Source: Paenibacillus tianjinensis (GTDB lineage: Bacteria; Bacillota; Bacilli; Paenibacillales; Paenibacillaceae). From it: 64,000 nucleotides of DNA. The position numbers were made by a program, and so were the translations under genes. The stretch spans positions 1,426,001 through 1,490,000 of the forward strand of contig NZ_CP070969.1 of assembly GCF_017086365.1 (NCBI RefSeq), written 5' to 3'. Shown one piece after another: positions 57,000 through 64,000 of the stretch (positions within the stretch are counted from its first letter, which is position 1; each line of letters opens with the position of its first letter). The notes below the pieces were generated by a model. The model did not search any database, was not told where the DNA came from, and saw only the letters and a program-made list of their open reading frames with translations.

Positions 57000-58808
57000 A
57001 TGAAGGGCAAAAGGAAACCATCAGCCATCGTCAATGATATTCCGCTCAAATACAAATTTCTGTTTATCTATTTGCTATGTGTTCTTGTCCCTATACTCAG
57101 CATTAACGGCCTCTTTTATGTTCAGATCAGCCGTAATGTAGATACCCGCGAAAGAGAGAATCTTGAGATTTCAGTTGACCGGGTGGTCTATGATCTGATG
57201 CAGATCGTGAATGAATGTGTGGCGATCAGCAATACGGTTGCCGCAGACCGTGCTTATAATGAAATCATGGATGTAGCCTACCCGGATAATGAGGCATATT
57301 ATGATGCCTATAGCGATGTTCTGAGGGACAAAATGTGGCAATATAGCAATCTGCATTCCTATATTTATTGGATGGGTGTGTATACTACGAATCCGACCTT
57401 CCAGAACGGTGGCAGTTACTTTATGCTGTCAGACAACGACAAGAAGAGTGAATGGTACCGCAAAATATCCAGTGGCTCGGACAAAGTGCTGTTAACCTCT
57501 TATCAGGGAACCAACCCGCTCAATCCGCCCCAGCAAGAAGTGTTTGTCAGCCTTATCCGCAAATTGGATAACTTTACTGGACAGCCCTACCATAAATATC
57601 TGCGAATCGATCTGCGGTTGAACAATGTGCAGGGGCTGTTCCAGAAGGAACGCGACTATTTGCAGTTCAAGCTTCTGGATGAGCAGAATCGTGTCGTGCT
57701 GGAATCGGATCATTCCTTCTACTCAACGGATAAAAATGCGCTGTTGAAAGTAGATACGGACGACAGCCAGCCGTCCAAGCAGATTGTCCGAACCTTGGGC
57801 AGTGCAGGATATACTGAGGGCTGGAGGCTGATCGGAATCCCGGAAGGCAGAAAAAGCAATGGTGAGATGAGCCATGCGCTGCGGATTTCGTTAATTTTTG
57901 CTGTATTGACGATAATTATTCCCACACTATTAATGATAGTTATTTTACAATCCTATAATCTGAGGGTAAGGCTGCTCTACAAACATATGAAGCTGGTCAA
58001 ATACGAACAGTTTGAGAATATTGATATGTATGAGGGGAAAGACGAGATCGGTGGTTTGATCCGCAGCTTCAATCTGATGACGGAGAAAATCCGCAATTTG
58101 ATCAATGATGTATATAAGCTGGAAATCCAGAAAAAGGATCTTGAGCTTGAGCAGGTGAGGGCCGAATTGAACTATCTGGAAAGTCAGGTGGACCCGCATT
58201 TCCTCTTCAATACGTTGAACGCCATATTGGTCATATGCAAAAAATACAAGTATGAAGAGGTCACCGATGTTATCCGGAATTTGGCTCTTATTCTGCGCAG
58301 GCTGTTAAGCTGGAAGGACGATCTGATTACCGTCGAAGAAGAAATATCTTTTATAGAAATGTATTTGCAGATTGAAAAATTCCGCTTTCAGAGCCGGTTC
58401 ACTTATGACATTGATATCGACCCTGCGGTGCTGAATTGGCGGATTCCCAAAATGAGCATTCAGGCGCTGGTGGAGAATTCCTGTAAGCATGGTCTGCAGT
58501 CAGTCAAAGGAGCAAGGAAGATTCACGTGTCTGCATCCAGGAACGATTCAGGCCTAATCATTACTGTGACAGATAACGGGAAGGGAATTGAGAAGGAAAA
58601 GCTGAAATGGATCGAGTCCCACCTGCAATCAGAGCAAGACACCGGCCAAAATATCGGGCTCCGAAATGTCTATAAACGCCTGATGTTGTATTATGACAGC
58701 AGAGCCGGGTTCAGCATTCAGAGCACCGAGTATGAACAGACGGCGATTACTATTCAAATTCCTATAGACCTGGCATTAGTCCCAAAAGTGGAGGAATCCC
58801 ATGTATAA
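57000..58808 (+). CDS. YesM-type sensor histidine kinase
   Basis: 602 residues. Membrane helices about 20-40 and 295-320 flank an extracellular domain; HAMP about 322-375; phosphoacceptor His400 in QVDPHFLFNTLN; ATP-binding motifs ALVENSCKHG, DNGKG and GLRNVYKRL. The stop overlaps the start of the second response regulator by 8 bases, so translation is coupled to that gene rather than to the first regulator. Confidence 0.93.
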   Translation: MKGKRKPSAIVNDIPLKYKFLFIYLLCVLVPILSINGLFYVQISRNVDTRERENLEISVDRVVYDLMQIVNECVAISNTVAADRAYNEIMDVAYPDNEAYYDAYSDVLRDKMWQYSNLHSYIYWMGVYTTNPTFQNGGSYFMLSDNDKKSEWYRKISSGSDKVLLTSYQGTNPLNPPQQEVFVSLIRKLDNFTGQPYHKYLRIDLRLNNVQGLFQKERDYLQFKLLDEQNRVVLESDHSFYSTDKNALLKVDTDDSQPSKQIVRTLGSAGYTEGWRLIGIPEGRKSNGEMSHALRISLIFAVLTIIIPTLLMIVILQSYNLRVRLLYKHMKLVKYEQFENIDMYEGKDEIGGLIRSFNLMTEKIRNLINDVYKLEIQKKDLELEQVRAELNYLESQVDPHFLFNTLNAILVICKKYKYEEVTDVIRNLALILRRLLSWKDDLITVEEEISFIEMYLQIEKFRFQSRFTYDIDIDPAVLNWRIPKMSIQALVENSCKHGLQSVKGARKIHVSASRNDSGLIITVTDNGKGIEKEKLKWIESHLQSEQDTGQNIGLRNVYKRLMLYYDSRAGFSIQSTEYEQTAITIQIPIDLALVPKVEESHV

Positions 58809-60321
58809 GGTAGTTTTAGCTGACGATGAAACGATTGCATTAGAGGGATTAAGAATGTTGACCGACTGGGAGGAACTGGGCTTTGAAATCTGCGGAGCAT
58901 GCGAGAATGGGGAAGAAGCATTGATCGCCATTGATGAATGCTCGCCAGATCTTGTGATTACAGATATCCGCATGCCCGGCATCGATGGATTGGAGCTAAT
59001 CAAGCGCGTACGCCAGCTGGACATGGAGCAGCCCCTATTCATCGTTCTCAGCGGTTACGGCGAGTTTGAATACGCACGGACAGCCATCCGTTATGGTGTG
59101 AGACACTACTTGCTGAAGCCTGTCATTGAAGCGGAGTGGGAAAAGGCGCTTGCTGATATTACGGACGAGCTGGAAAAACGTGTCAAGCACAAGATGCAGC
59201 AGGACATGCTGGCGAACCGGCTTCTTCCCGTTGCGATCGCCCGAATGGTTGAAGGGCAGTGGGCCGAGCCGGAAGAAGAGATTGCTGAGCAGATGGATCG
59301 TCTGGACGAGGCGGCTTCAGGATGGACTTATATACATGTGGATGGCCCCAAATGCCTTATCACGGACATCTGCCGGAAGCTCTCTGGGGCGGTGGGCGCC
59401 TTGTTCATTGATTTGCCGGGTGATCAGGCGGGGCTTGTCGTGGAGAGTTCAGCATCTGCGGCGGAGCTGGCAAGACTTGTATATGCCGAGCTGTCACAGA
59501 ACAGCAGCGTGAAGGGATCTGTGAGCATCGGGCCTAGCGTGCAATCTCTACGGGAGCTGACCGTATCCTATATGGTGGCAGTAGGGGGTGCCGCCCGCCA
59601 TCTTTTTTATTCGGAAGCAAGCGGACCTATTGATACTACCATGGATTCACGGAACCAGCTTAGCTATAATCTTCCCTCCGCAGATCTGACTGAGGAGCTG
59701 ATGGGCGCAGTGGAACGATTACAGGAGCAGAAAGTCTGGTACCAATTGAAGGAAATGTTCAGAATGTTTGAAGTGAACAGAACTGCGCCTGAGGTTGTTC
59801 AGATGACCAGCATCGATATCATGCTGAAAAGTATGGAGCTGGTGAAGGAGTTCGGGGGAAAGGCTGAGCAGTGGAGTGATTCTTTTGAGTTTTTCAAAAC
59901 CGAGCCCAAGTCGCTCACAGTGCTGGAAGACATCCTTGGAGATTTGCTGAATTCATGTATGGAATATATCAGGCAGCATAAGGAACGCGGATCCGAGCAT
60001 CCGCTTGTACAGGTGGAATGTTTCTTGAAGGAGAATTATTCCAAGCCTTTAACCGTGAAAGAAATTGCGGAGCACTTTTATATCAATCCGGTATACCTGG
60101 GCCAGGCCTTTATTAAAAAGAACAGTATCAGCATACTTGAATATATTCATAATTTGCGCATTGAACAAGCCAAGAAGCGGTTGATTGAAACGGGCGAGAC
60201 CGTCAGGAAGATTGCAGAGAATGTGGGTTATGTTCATTACCATCATTTTTTAAGAGAGTTTGAAAAGCGGACTGCACTGAAACCGGTCGCTTATCGCAAC
60301 CAGGCTGGAGCCGAAAAATGA
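58801..60321 (+). CDS. YesN-type response regulator (second of two) with AraC domain
   Basis: 506 residues. Receiver with Asp8/Asp9, phosphoacceptor Asp55 in LVITDIRMPGIDG and Lys in YLLKPVIE; C-terminal AraC domain (PVYLGQAFIKKNSISILEYI, HYHHFLREFEKRTALKPVAY). Overlapping with the kinase gene makes it the likely main partner. It resembles the first regulator in length and layout, consistent with an old duplication. Confidence 0.93.
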   Translation: MYKVVLADDETIALEGLRMLTDWEELGFEICGACENGEEALIAIDECSPDLVITDIRMPGIDGLELIKRVRQLDMEQPLFIVLSGYGEFEYARTAIRYGVRHYLLKPVIEAEWEKALADITDELEKRVKHKMQQDMLANRLLPVAIARMVEGQWAEPEEEIAEQMDRLDEAASGWTYIHVDGPKCLITDICRKLSGAVGALFIDLPGDQAGLVVESSASAAELARLVYAELSQNSSVKGSVSIGPSVQSLRELTVSYMVAVGGAARHLFYSEASGPIDTTMDSRNQLSYNLPSADLTEELMGAVERLQEQKVWYQLKEMFRMFEVNRTAPEVVQMTSIDIMLKSMELVKEFGGKAEQWSDSFEFFKTEPKSLTVLEDILGDLLNSCMEYIRQHKERGSEHPLVQVECFLKENYSKPLTVKEIAEHFYINPVYLGQAFIKKNSISILEYIHNLRIEQAKKRLIETGETVRKIAENVGYVHYHHFLREFEKRTALKPVAYRNQAGAEK

Positions 60322-60347
60322 CGGGTATCCTTCTTTAGTATAGTAAT

Positions 60348-60361
60348 GGTAAACGCATACA
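60348..60361 (+). promoter_or_regulatory. Putative cre site before the GH10 gene
   Basis: GGTAAACGCATACA matches the cre pattern TGNAANCGNWNNCA with one mismatch. It would let CcpA repress the xylanolytic genes when glucose is present. Confidence 0.5.
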
Positions 60362-60415
60362 AAAGAGATATCATAGACTTAACTGTCTCTCTACATTCAG
60401 ATTAGGAGGTTATCG

Positions 60416-61438
60416 ATGATGGCACAGCCAAACAGCGGGTTACCCGCTTTGCATGAAATGTTCCGGGACGCCTTCAAGATTGGCGCTGCGGTCAGCATGG
60501 ATGTATTATCTGGGCAAGCTTCTTTCATTGCCAAGCATTTCAATAGCATTACTGCCGAGAATGTAATGAAGCCGGAGGAAGTCCAACCGCAGGAAGGAAT
60601 TTATACCTTTGATGCAGCCGACCGTATTTTTGAGTTTGCGGAGGACAATCACATCGCAGTAAGGGGCCATACCCTGCTATGGCACAATCAGACAGGAGAC
60701 TGGATGTTCCGCAATTCAGAAGGGGGTCCGTGCACCAGAGAACAGCTGCTCGGCCGCCTGCGAACCCATATCAACACTGTTGTAGGCCGGTACCGCGGGA
60801 AGGCTTATGCCTGGGATGTGGTGAATGAAGCCGTTGAGGATAAATCCGGCCAATACCTGAGGGATACGAAATGGCTGGAAATTCTCGGGGAGGACTATCT
60901 CCGTGAGGCTTTTGAAATGGCCCATCAAGCCGACCCGGACGCCCTGCTGTTCTATAACGACTATAATGAGACCGATCCGGTTAAACGGGACAAAATCTAC
61001 AAGCTGGTCCGCAATTTGCTCAATCAAAATACACCTATTCACGGGATAGGCATGCAGGCACACTGGAATATCTATGGCCCGACAATTGGTGAAATCCGCA
61101 GTGCGCTTGAGCTATATGCCTCTCTTGGCCTTAGAATCCACATTACCGAGCTCGATCTTTCCATGTTCCGGTTCGAAGATGAGCGGGCGGATTTGAAAGC
61201 GCCAACAGTTGAGATGCTTAAGCTTCAGGAAGAACGTTATGCAGAGATTTTTGCTGTTCTGCTGGAATACAGAAAGGTCATTGACTCTGTTACATTCTGG
61301 GGTGTAGCTGATGACTATACATGGCTGGATGATTTTCCAGTCCGGGGGCGTAAAAACTGGCCGTTTCTGTTCGACGTAAACCACCAGCCCAAAGCTTCGT
61401 TTGGACGGATTGCCGATCTGGCTGCTTCTAAAGGATAA
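60416..61438 (+). CDS. Cytosolic GH10 endo-beta-1,4-xylanase
   Basis: 340 residues, no signal peptide. Single GH10 barrel: GHTLLWHNQTGDWMF, acid/base Glu138 in WDVVNEAVED, nucleophile Glu245 in HITELDLSM, and WGVADDYTWLDDFP. Size and lack of secretion signal match intracellular xylanases (XynA2 of Paenibacillus JDR-2, IXT6 of Geobacillus) that cut imported xylooligosaccharides. AGGAGGT precedes; ATG 60419 is an equally possible start. Confidence 0.93.
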   Translation: MMAQPNSGLPALHEMFRDAFKIGAAVSMDVLSGQASFIAKHFNSITAENVMKPEEVQPQEGIYTFDAADRIFEFAEDNHIAVRGHTLLWHNQTGDWMFRNSEGGPCTREQLLGRLRTHINTVVGRYRGKAYAWDVVNEAVEDKSGQYLRDTKWLEILGEDYLREAFEMAHQADPDALLFYNDYNETDPVKRDKIYKLVRNLLNQNTPIHGIGMQAHWNIYGPTIGEIRSALELYASLGLRIHITELDLSMFRFEDERADLKAPTVEMLKLQEERYAEIFAVLLEYRKVIDSVTFWGVADDYTWLDDFPVRGRKNWPFLFDVNHQPKASFGRIADLAASKG

Positions 61439-61479
61439 CAATTGATGAGGTCCGGGAAATTCAAAATAGGAGGAAGAAA

Positions 61480-62907
61480 ATGACAGTTCAATTAAATCAG
61501 GCCATAGGGAAGGTTCCGCCTAACGGTAATCCGGTGGTAGCAAATCGATACGGGGCCGATCCGTATGCACTGGTATTCAAAGACCGGGTCTATTTGTACA
61601 TGACCCATGACGCGCTGGAGTACGACGGAAGCGGTGCGATAATAGAAAACACTTACAGCAGTATCAATAAGATTGCGGTAATCTCCTCCTGCGATTTAAT
61701 CAACTGGACCGATCATGGTGAAATTAGGGTAGCCGGGCCGGATGGGGCGGCCAAGTGGGCTACCCAGTCCTGGGCGCCTGCAGCAGTCCACAAGGTGATC
61801 GAAGGCAAAGATAAATTCTTCCTGTACTTCGCCAATAATGCCAGCGGTATCGGCGTTCTGACGAGTGACAGTCCGGAGGGGCCATGGGTTGACCCTATTG
61901 GTGAGGCACTTATTTTGCGTTCCACTCCGGGAGTGGAGGATGTAACCTGGCTTTTCGACCCGGCGGTTCTGGTTGATGATGATGGCAAGAGTTACATTTA
62001 TTTCGGTGGCGGGGTACCGGAAGGACAATACGCGGAGCCGGGCACAGCACGGGTAATGAAGCTGGGAGAGGACATGACCAGCGTAGTAGGTACTGCGGAG
62101 GTTATTCCCGCTCCGTTCATGTTCGAGGATGCCGGGATACATAAACGGGAGGGCATCTATTACTATACCTACTGTTCTAATTTCTATGATGGGGAACGTC
62201 CGGAAGGCAGTCCTCCTGCGGGAGAGATTGCCTATATGACGAGCAACAAACCCATGGGTCCCTGGACTTATCATAAGACGATATTAAAGAATCCGGGGCA
62301 TTTTTTCGGAGTGTCAGGCAATAACCATCATGCCATATTCCAATTTCATGATGAATGGTATATTGCCTATCATGCACAAACCTTGTCCAAAGCACAGGGA
62401 ATTGCGAACGGCTACCGTTCGACGCATCTGGGCCGCATTTTTCATAACGAGGATGGGTCTATCCGGGAGGTTGAAGCAGACTATAAAGGTGTACAGCAAA
62501 TCAAACCTTTATGCCCGTATCAACATGTGCAGGCGGTGACAATGGGATGGAGCGCAGGCGTAAAGACAGCATTCGAGGCGGCCGCGGGAGAACGGGTAGT
62601 AACCGACATTGACAGTGGAGACTGGATCGGGTTAGCCGGTGTCGATTTCGGAAGTAAAGGTGCCGTAGCATTCTGTGCAACTGTCATAAGCCTTGAAGAC
62701 GGCGGTGCGATTGAACTGCATCTGGATGATCCGGCAGGTCAATTGATTGGCGAACTGCCTGTTCCCGCTGCGAACGGGCCGGTGAAGCAGAGGGAACTTA
62801 AGACGGAGGTTAAAGGAGTCGAAGGAACCCGGGACCTGTATCTGGTGTTTATAGGGAATACAGGGACTCCATTATTCCAGCTTGTATCCTGGCAGTTTAT
62901 GCAGTAG
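61480..62907 (+). CDS. Cytosolic GH43 arabinoxylan-oligosaccharide arabinofuranosidase-type enzyme with CBM6
   Basis: 475 residues, no signal peptide. GH43 propeller with base Asp27 in GADPYALV, Asp160 in WLFDPAVLVDDDG and acid Glu216 in MFEDAGIH; C-terminal CBM6 (about 345-475, ending LVSWQFMQ). It is strikingly similar, segment by segment, to the GH43-CBM6 part of the secreted protein at 1653 (NGNPL, DPAVLVDDDGSGYLYFGGG). It probably removes arabinose from imported arabinoxylooligosaccharides before or after GH10 action. Start follows AGGAGGAAG. Confidence 0.9.
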   Translation: MTVQLNQAIGKVPPNGNPVVANRYGADPYALVFKDRVYLYMTHDALEYDGSGAIIENTYSSINKIAVISSCDLINWTDHGEIRVAGPDGAAKWATQSWAPAAVHKVIEGKDKFFLYFANNASGIGVLTSDSPEGPWVDPIGEALILRSTPGVEDVTWLFDPAVLVDDDGKSYIYFGGGVPEGQYAEPGTARVMKLGEDMTSVVGTAEVIPAPFMFEDAGIHKREGIYYYTYCSNFYDGERPEGSPPAGEIAYMTSNKPMGPWTYHKTILKNPGHFFGVSGNNHHAIFQFHDEWYIAYHAQTLSKAQGIANGYRSTHLGRIFHNEDGSIREVEADYKGVQQIKPLCPYQHVQAVTMGWSAGVKTAFEAAAGERVVTDIDSGDWIGLAGVDFGSKGAVAFCATVISLEDGGAIELHLDDPAGQLIGELPVPAANGPVKQRELKTEVKGVEGTRDLYLVFIGNTGTPLFQLVSWQFMQ

Positions 62908-62935
62908 AGGAATACATCCAGGGAGGGACAATACA

Positions 62936-64000
62936 GTGAATACCGCTACCATAACCAATCCCATTATGTGGGCAGATGTTCCGGATGTTGACGTAATCCG
63001 GGTCGGCCCTGCATTCTATATGGTCAGCACAAGCATGCATTCCATGCCGGGCTGTCCGATTATGAAATCGGTTAACTTGAAAGATTGGGAAATTGTGAAT
63101 TATGTATTTGATACCTTTGAAGATAATGATGCCCATCGGCTGATGGACGGAAGAGGTATTTATGGAAAGGGCTCTTGGGCGGCCTCCCTCCGTTACAAGG
63201 ACGGGGTATTCTACGTTTGTTTTTCATCCAATGACATGGACCAGTTCTATATCTACCGCACGGAGGATATCGAACATGGAATATGGGAGCGTTCGGTGAT
63301 ACCGGGGCTTCACCATGACCCAGGCTTGCTGCTGGATGACAACGGCCGTAATTATGTGATCTACGGTAATGGGGATATCCGTATTAAGGAGCTGACGGAA
63401 GATCTTACAGCCGTGATGCCGGGTGGAACCGATCAGCTGCTGCTCGAAGGCGAACGGAGAGACATCGGTCTGCGGATCGAGGGCTGTCATGCGTATAAGC
63501 TGAACGGTTATTACTATTTGTTCTTTATTGAATGGCCGCAAACCGGAAATATGCGCAGACGTCAAATCTGCTATCGTTCGCGCGAGCTTCTGGGTCCCTA
63601 TGAACGGGAAATTATTCTGGACGATGATCTGGGCTACCATAATAAAGGTGTGGCACAAGGTGGCATTGTTGATACCCCGGATCATGATTGGTATGCTGTG
63701 CTGTTCCAGGATCATGATGCTGTCGGGCGGATTCCCTGTGTGCTTCCTGTGAGCTGGGAGAACGATTGGCCGGTCATCGGGATCAATGGCTCAGTTCCTC
63801 CCATTGTTGAGACAAAGTTGCCTGTTGCGGAACCGAAGCCTCTGGTAATCAGCGATGAGTTCGACTATGCGTCCAACCGGCTGGCCCTGAACTGGCAGTG
63901 GAACCATAATCCTGACAATGGGTTATGGTCTGTAACAGAGCGGCCGGGCCATCTGCGGCTCCACACCGGTCCATTAACAGACAGTATTCTATTTGCACGC
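62936..64000 (+). CDS. GH43 beta-xylosidase (partial, cut by the right edge)
   Basis: 355 residues are visible, starting at GTG 62936 behind AGGGAGGG. The GH43 propeller starts NPIMWADVPDVDVIRVG, with Asp in HHDPGLLLDD and acid Glu in RIEGCHAYKL; from about residue 300 a GH43 C2 (concanavalin-like) domain begins (SDEFDYASNRLALNWQWNHN). No signal peptide, so it should act on xylooligosaccharides in the cytosol, releasing xylose. The frame is open to the last base. Confidence 0.9.
   Translation, partial: MNTATITNPIMWADVPDVDVIRVGPAFYMVSTSMHSMPGCPIMKSVNLKDWEIVNYVFDTFEDNDAHRLMDGRGIYGKGSWAASLRYKDGVFYVCFSSNDMDQFYIYRTEDIEHGIWERSVIPGLHHDPGLLLDDNGRNYVIYGNGDIRIKELTEDLTAVMPGGTDQLLLEGERRDIGLRIEGCHAYKLNGYYYLFFIEWPQTGNMRRRQICYRSRELLGPYEREIILDDDLGYHNKGVAQGGIVDTPDHDWYAVLFQDHDAVGRIPCVLPVSWENDWPVIGINGSVPPIVETKLPVAEPKPLVISDEFDYASNRLALNWQWNHNPDNGLWSVTERPGHLRLHTGPLTDSILFAR

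Overview
The window looks like part of a Paenibacillus chromosome. Gram-positive ribosome-binding sites precede almost every gene, two proteins carry S-layer homology (SLH) anchors, there are fragments of the sporulation sigma factor gene sigK, and the carbohydrate transport style (YesM/YesN two-component pairs beside LplA/LplB/YtcP-type ABC importers) is typical of that genus. Almost all intact genes serve polysaccharide breakdown. Species was not determined.

Layout. (1) 1-5.7 kb: the sigK 3' end, a recombinase-like remnant, an SLH-anchored cohesin protein and a large secreted GH43 arabinoxylan-type enzyme carrying both a cohesin and a dockerin; then a second sigK-like scrap. (2) 5.8-14.9 kb: a maltodextrin operon (LacI regulator, MdxE/F/G importer, cyclomaltodextrinase-type GH13, GH31 alpha-glucosidase). 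(3) 15-16.6 kb: an AraC remnant, an Sfp-type phosphopantetheinyl transferase and a third, internally deleted sigK scrap. (4) 16.7-32 kb: a dextran/isomaltooligosaccharide system: LacI regulator with three near-identical operators, an SLH-anchored 1703-residue GH66 enzyme, sensor kinase and response regulator, two permeases, a binding lipoprotein and a GH13 oligo-1,6-glucosidase. (5) 32-34.9 kb: AraC regulator, Gfo/Idh/MocA oxidoreductase and ThuA-like protein. (6) 35-39.8 kb: two MerR/dehydrogenase units separated by debris (a frameshifted small gene, an aldo/keto reductase and a MerR gene joined head-to-head by a deletion, an IS66 scrap, a short orphan ORF). (7) 39.8-45.1 kb: DinG-like helicase, alpha/beta esterase, DUF3237 protein, cytosolic GH43. 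(8) 45.1-51.3 kb: a fucoside unit (AraC, fuconolactonase-like hydrolase, L-fucose/L-galactose dehydrogenase-like AKR, zinc dehydrogenase, GH95 fucosidase). (9) 51.6-64 kb: an arabinoxylo-oligosaccharide system: binding lipoprotein, two permeases, response regulator, sensor kinase, second response regulator, cytosolic GH10 xylanase, cytosolic GH43 and a GH43 beta-xylosidase cut by the window edge.

How they work together: surface enzymes (GH43 with CBM6, GH66 with carbohydrate-binding modules) cut polymers at the wall, ABC importers bring in the oligosaccharides, cytosolic glycosidases finish them, and LacI, AraC or two-component regulators sense the products. None of the three importers has an ATPase gene here, so a shared MsmX-type ATPase elsewhere is likely. 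The most unusual points are the repeated sigK fragments bracketing the first two cargo blocks, and the neighbouring SLH-cohesin and cohesin-plus-dockerin proteins, which could form a very small cellulosome-like assembly. All family assignments come from reading motifs by eye; no database search was run.
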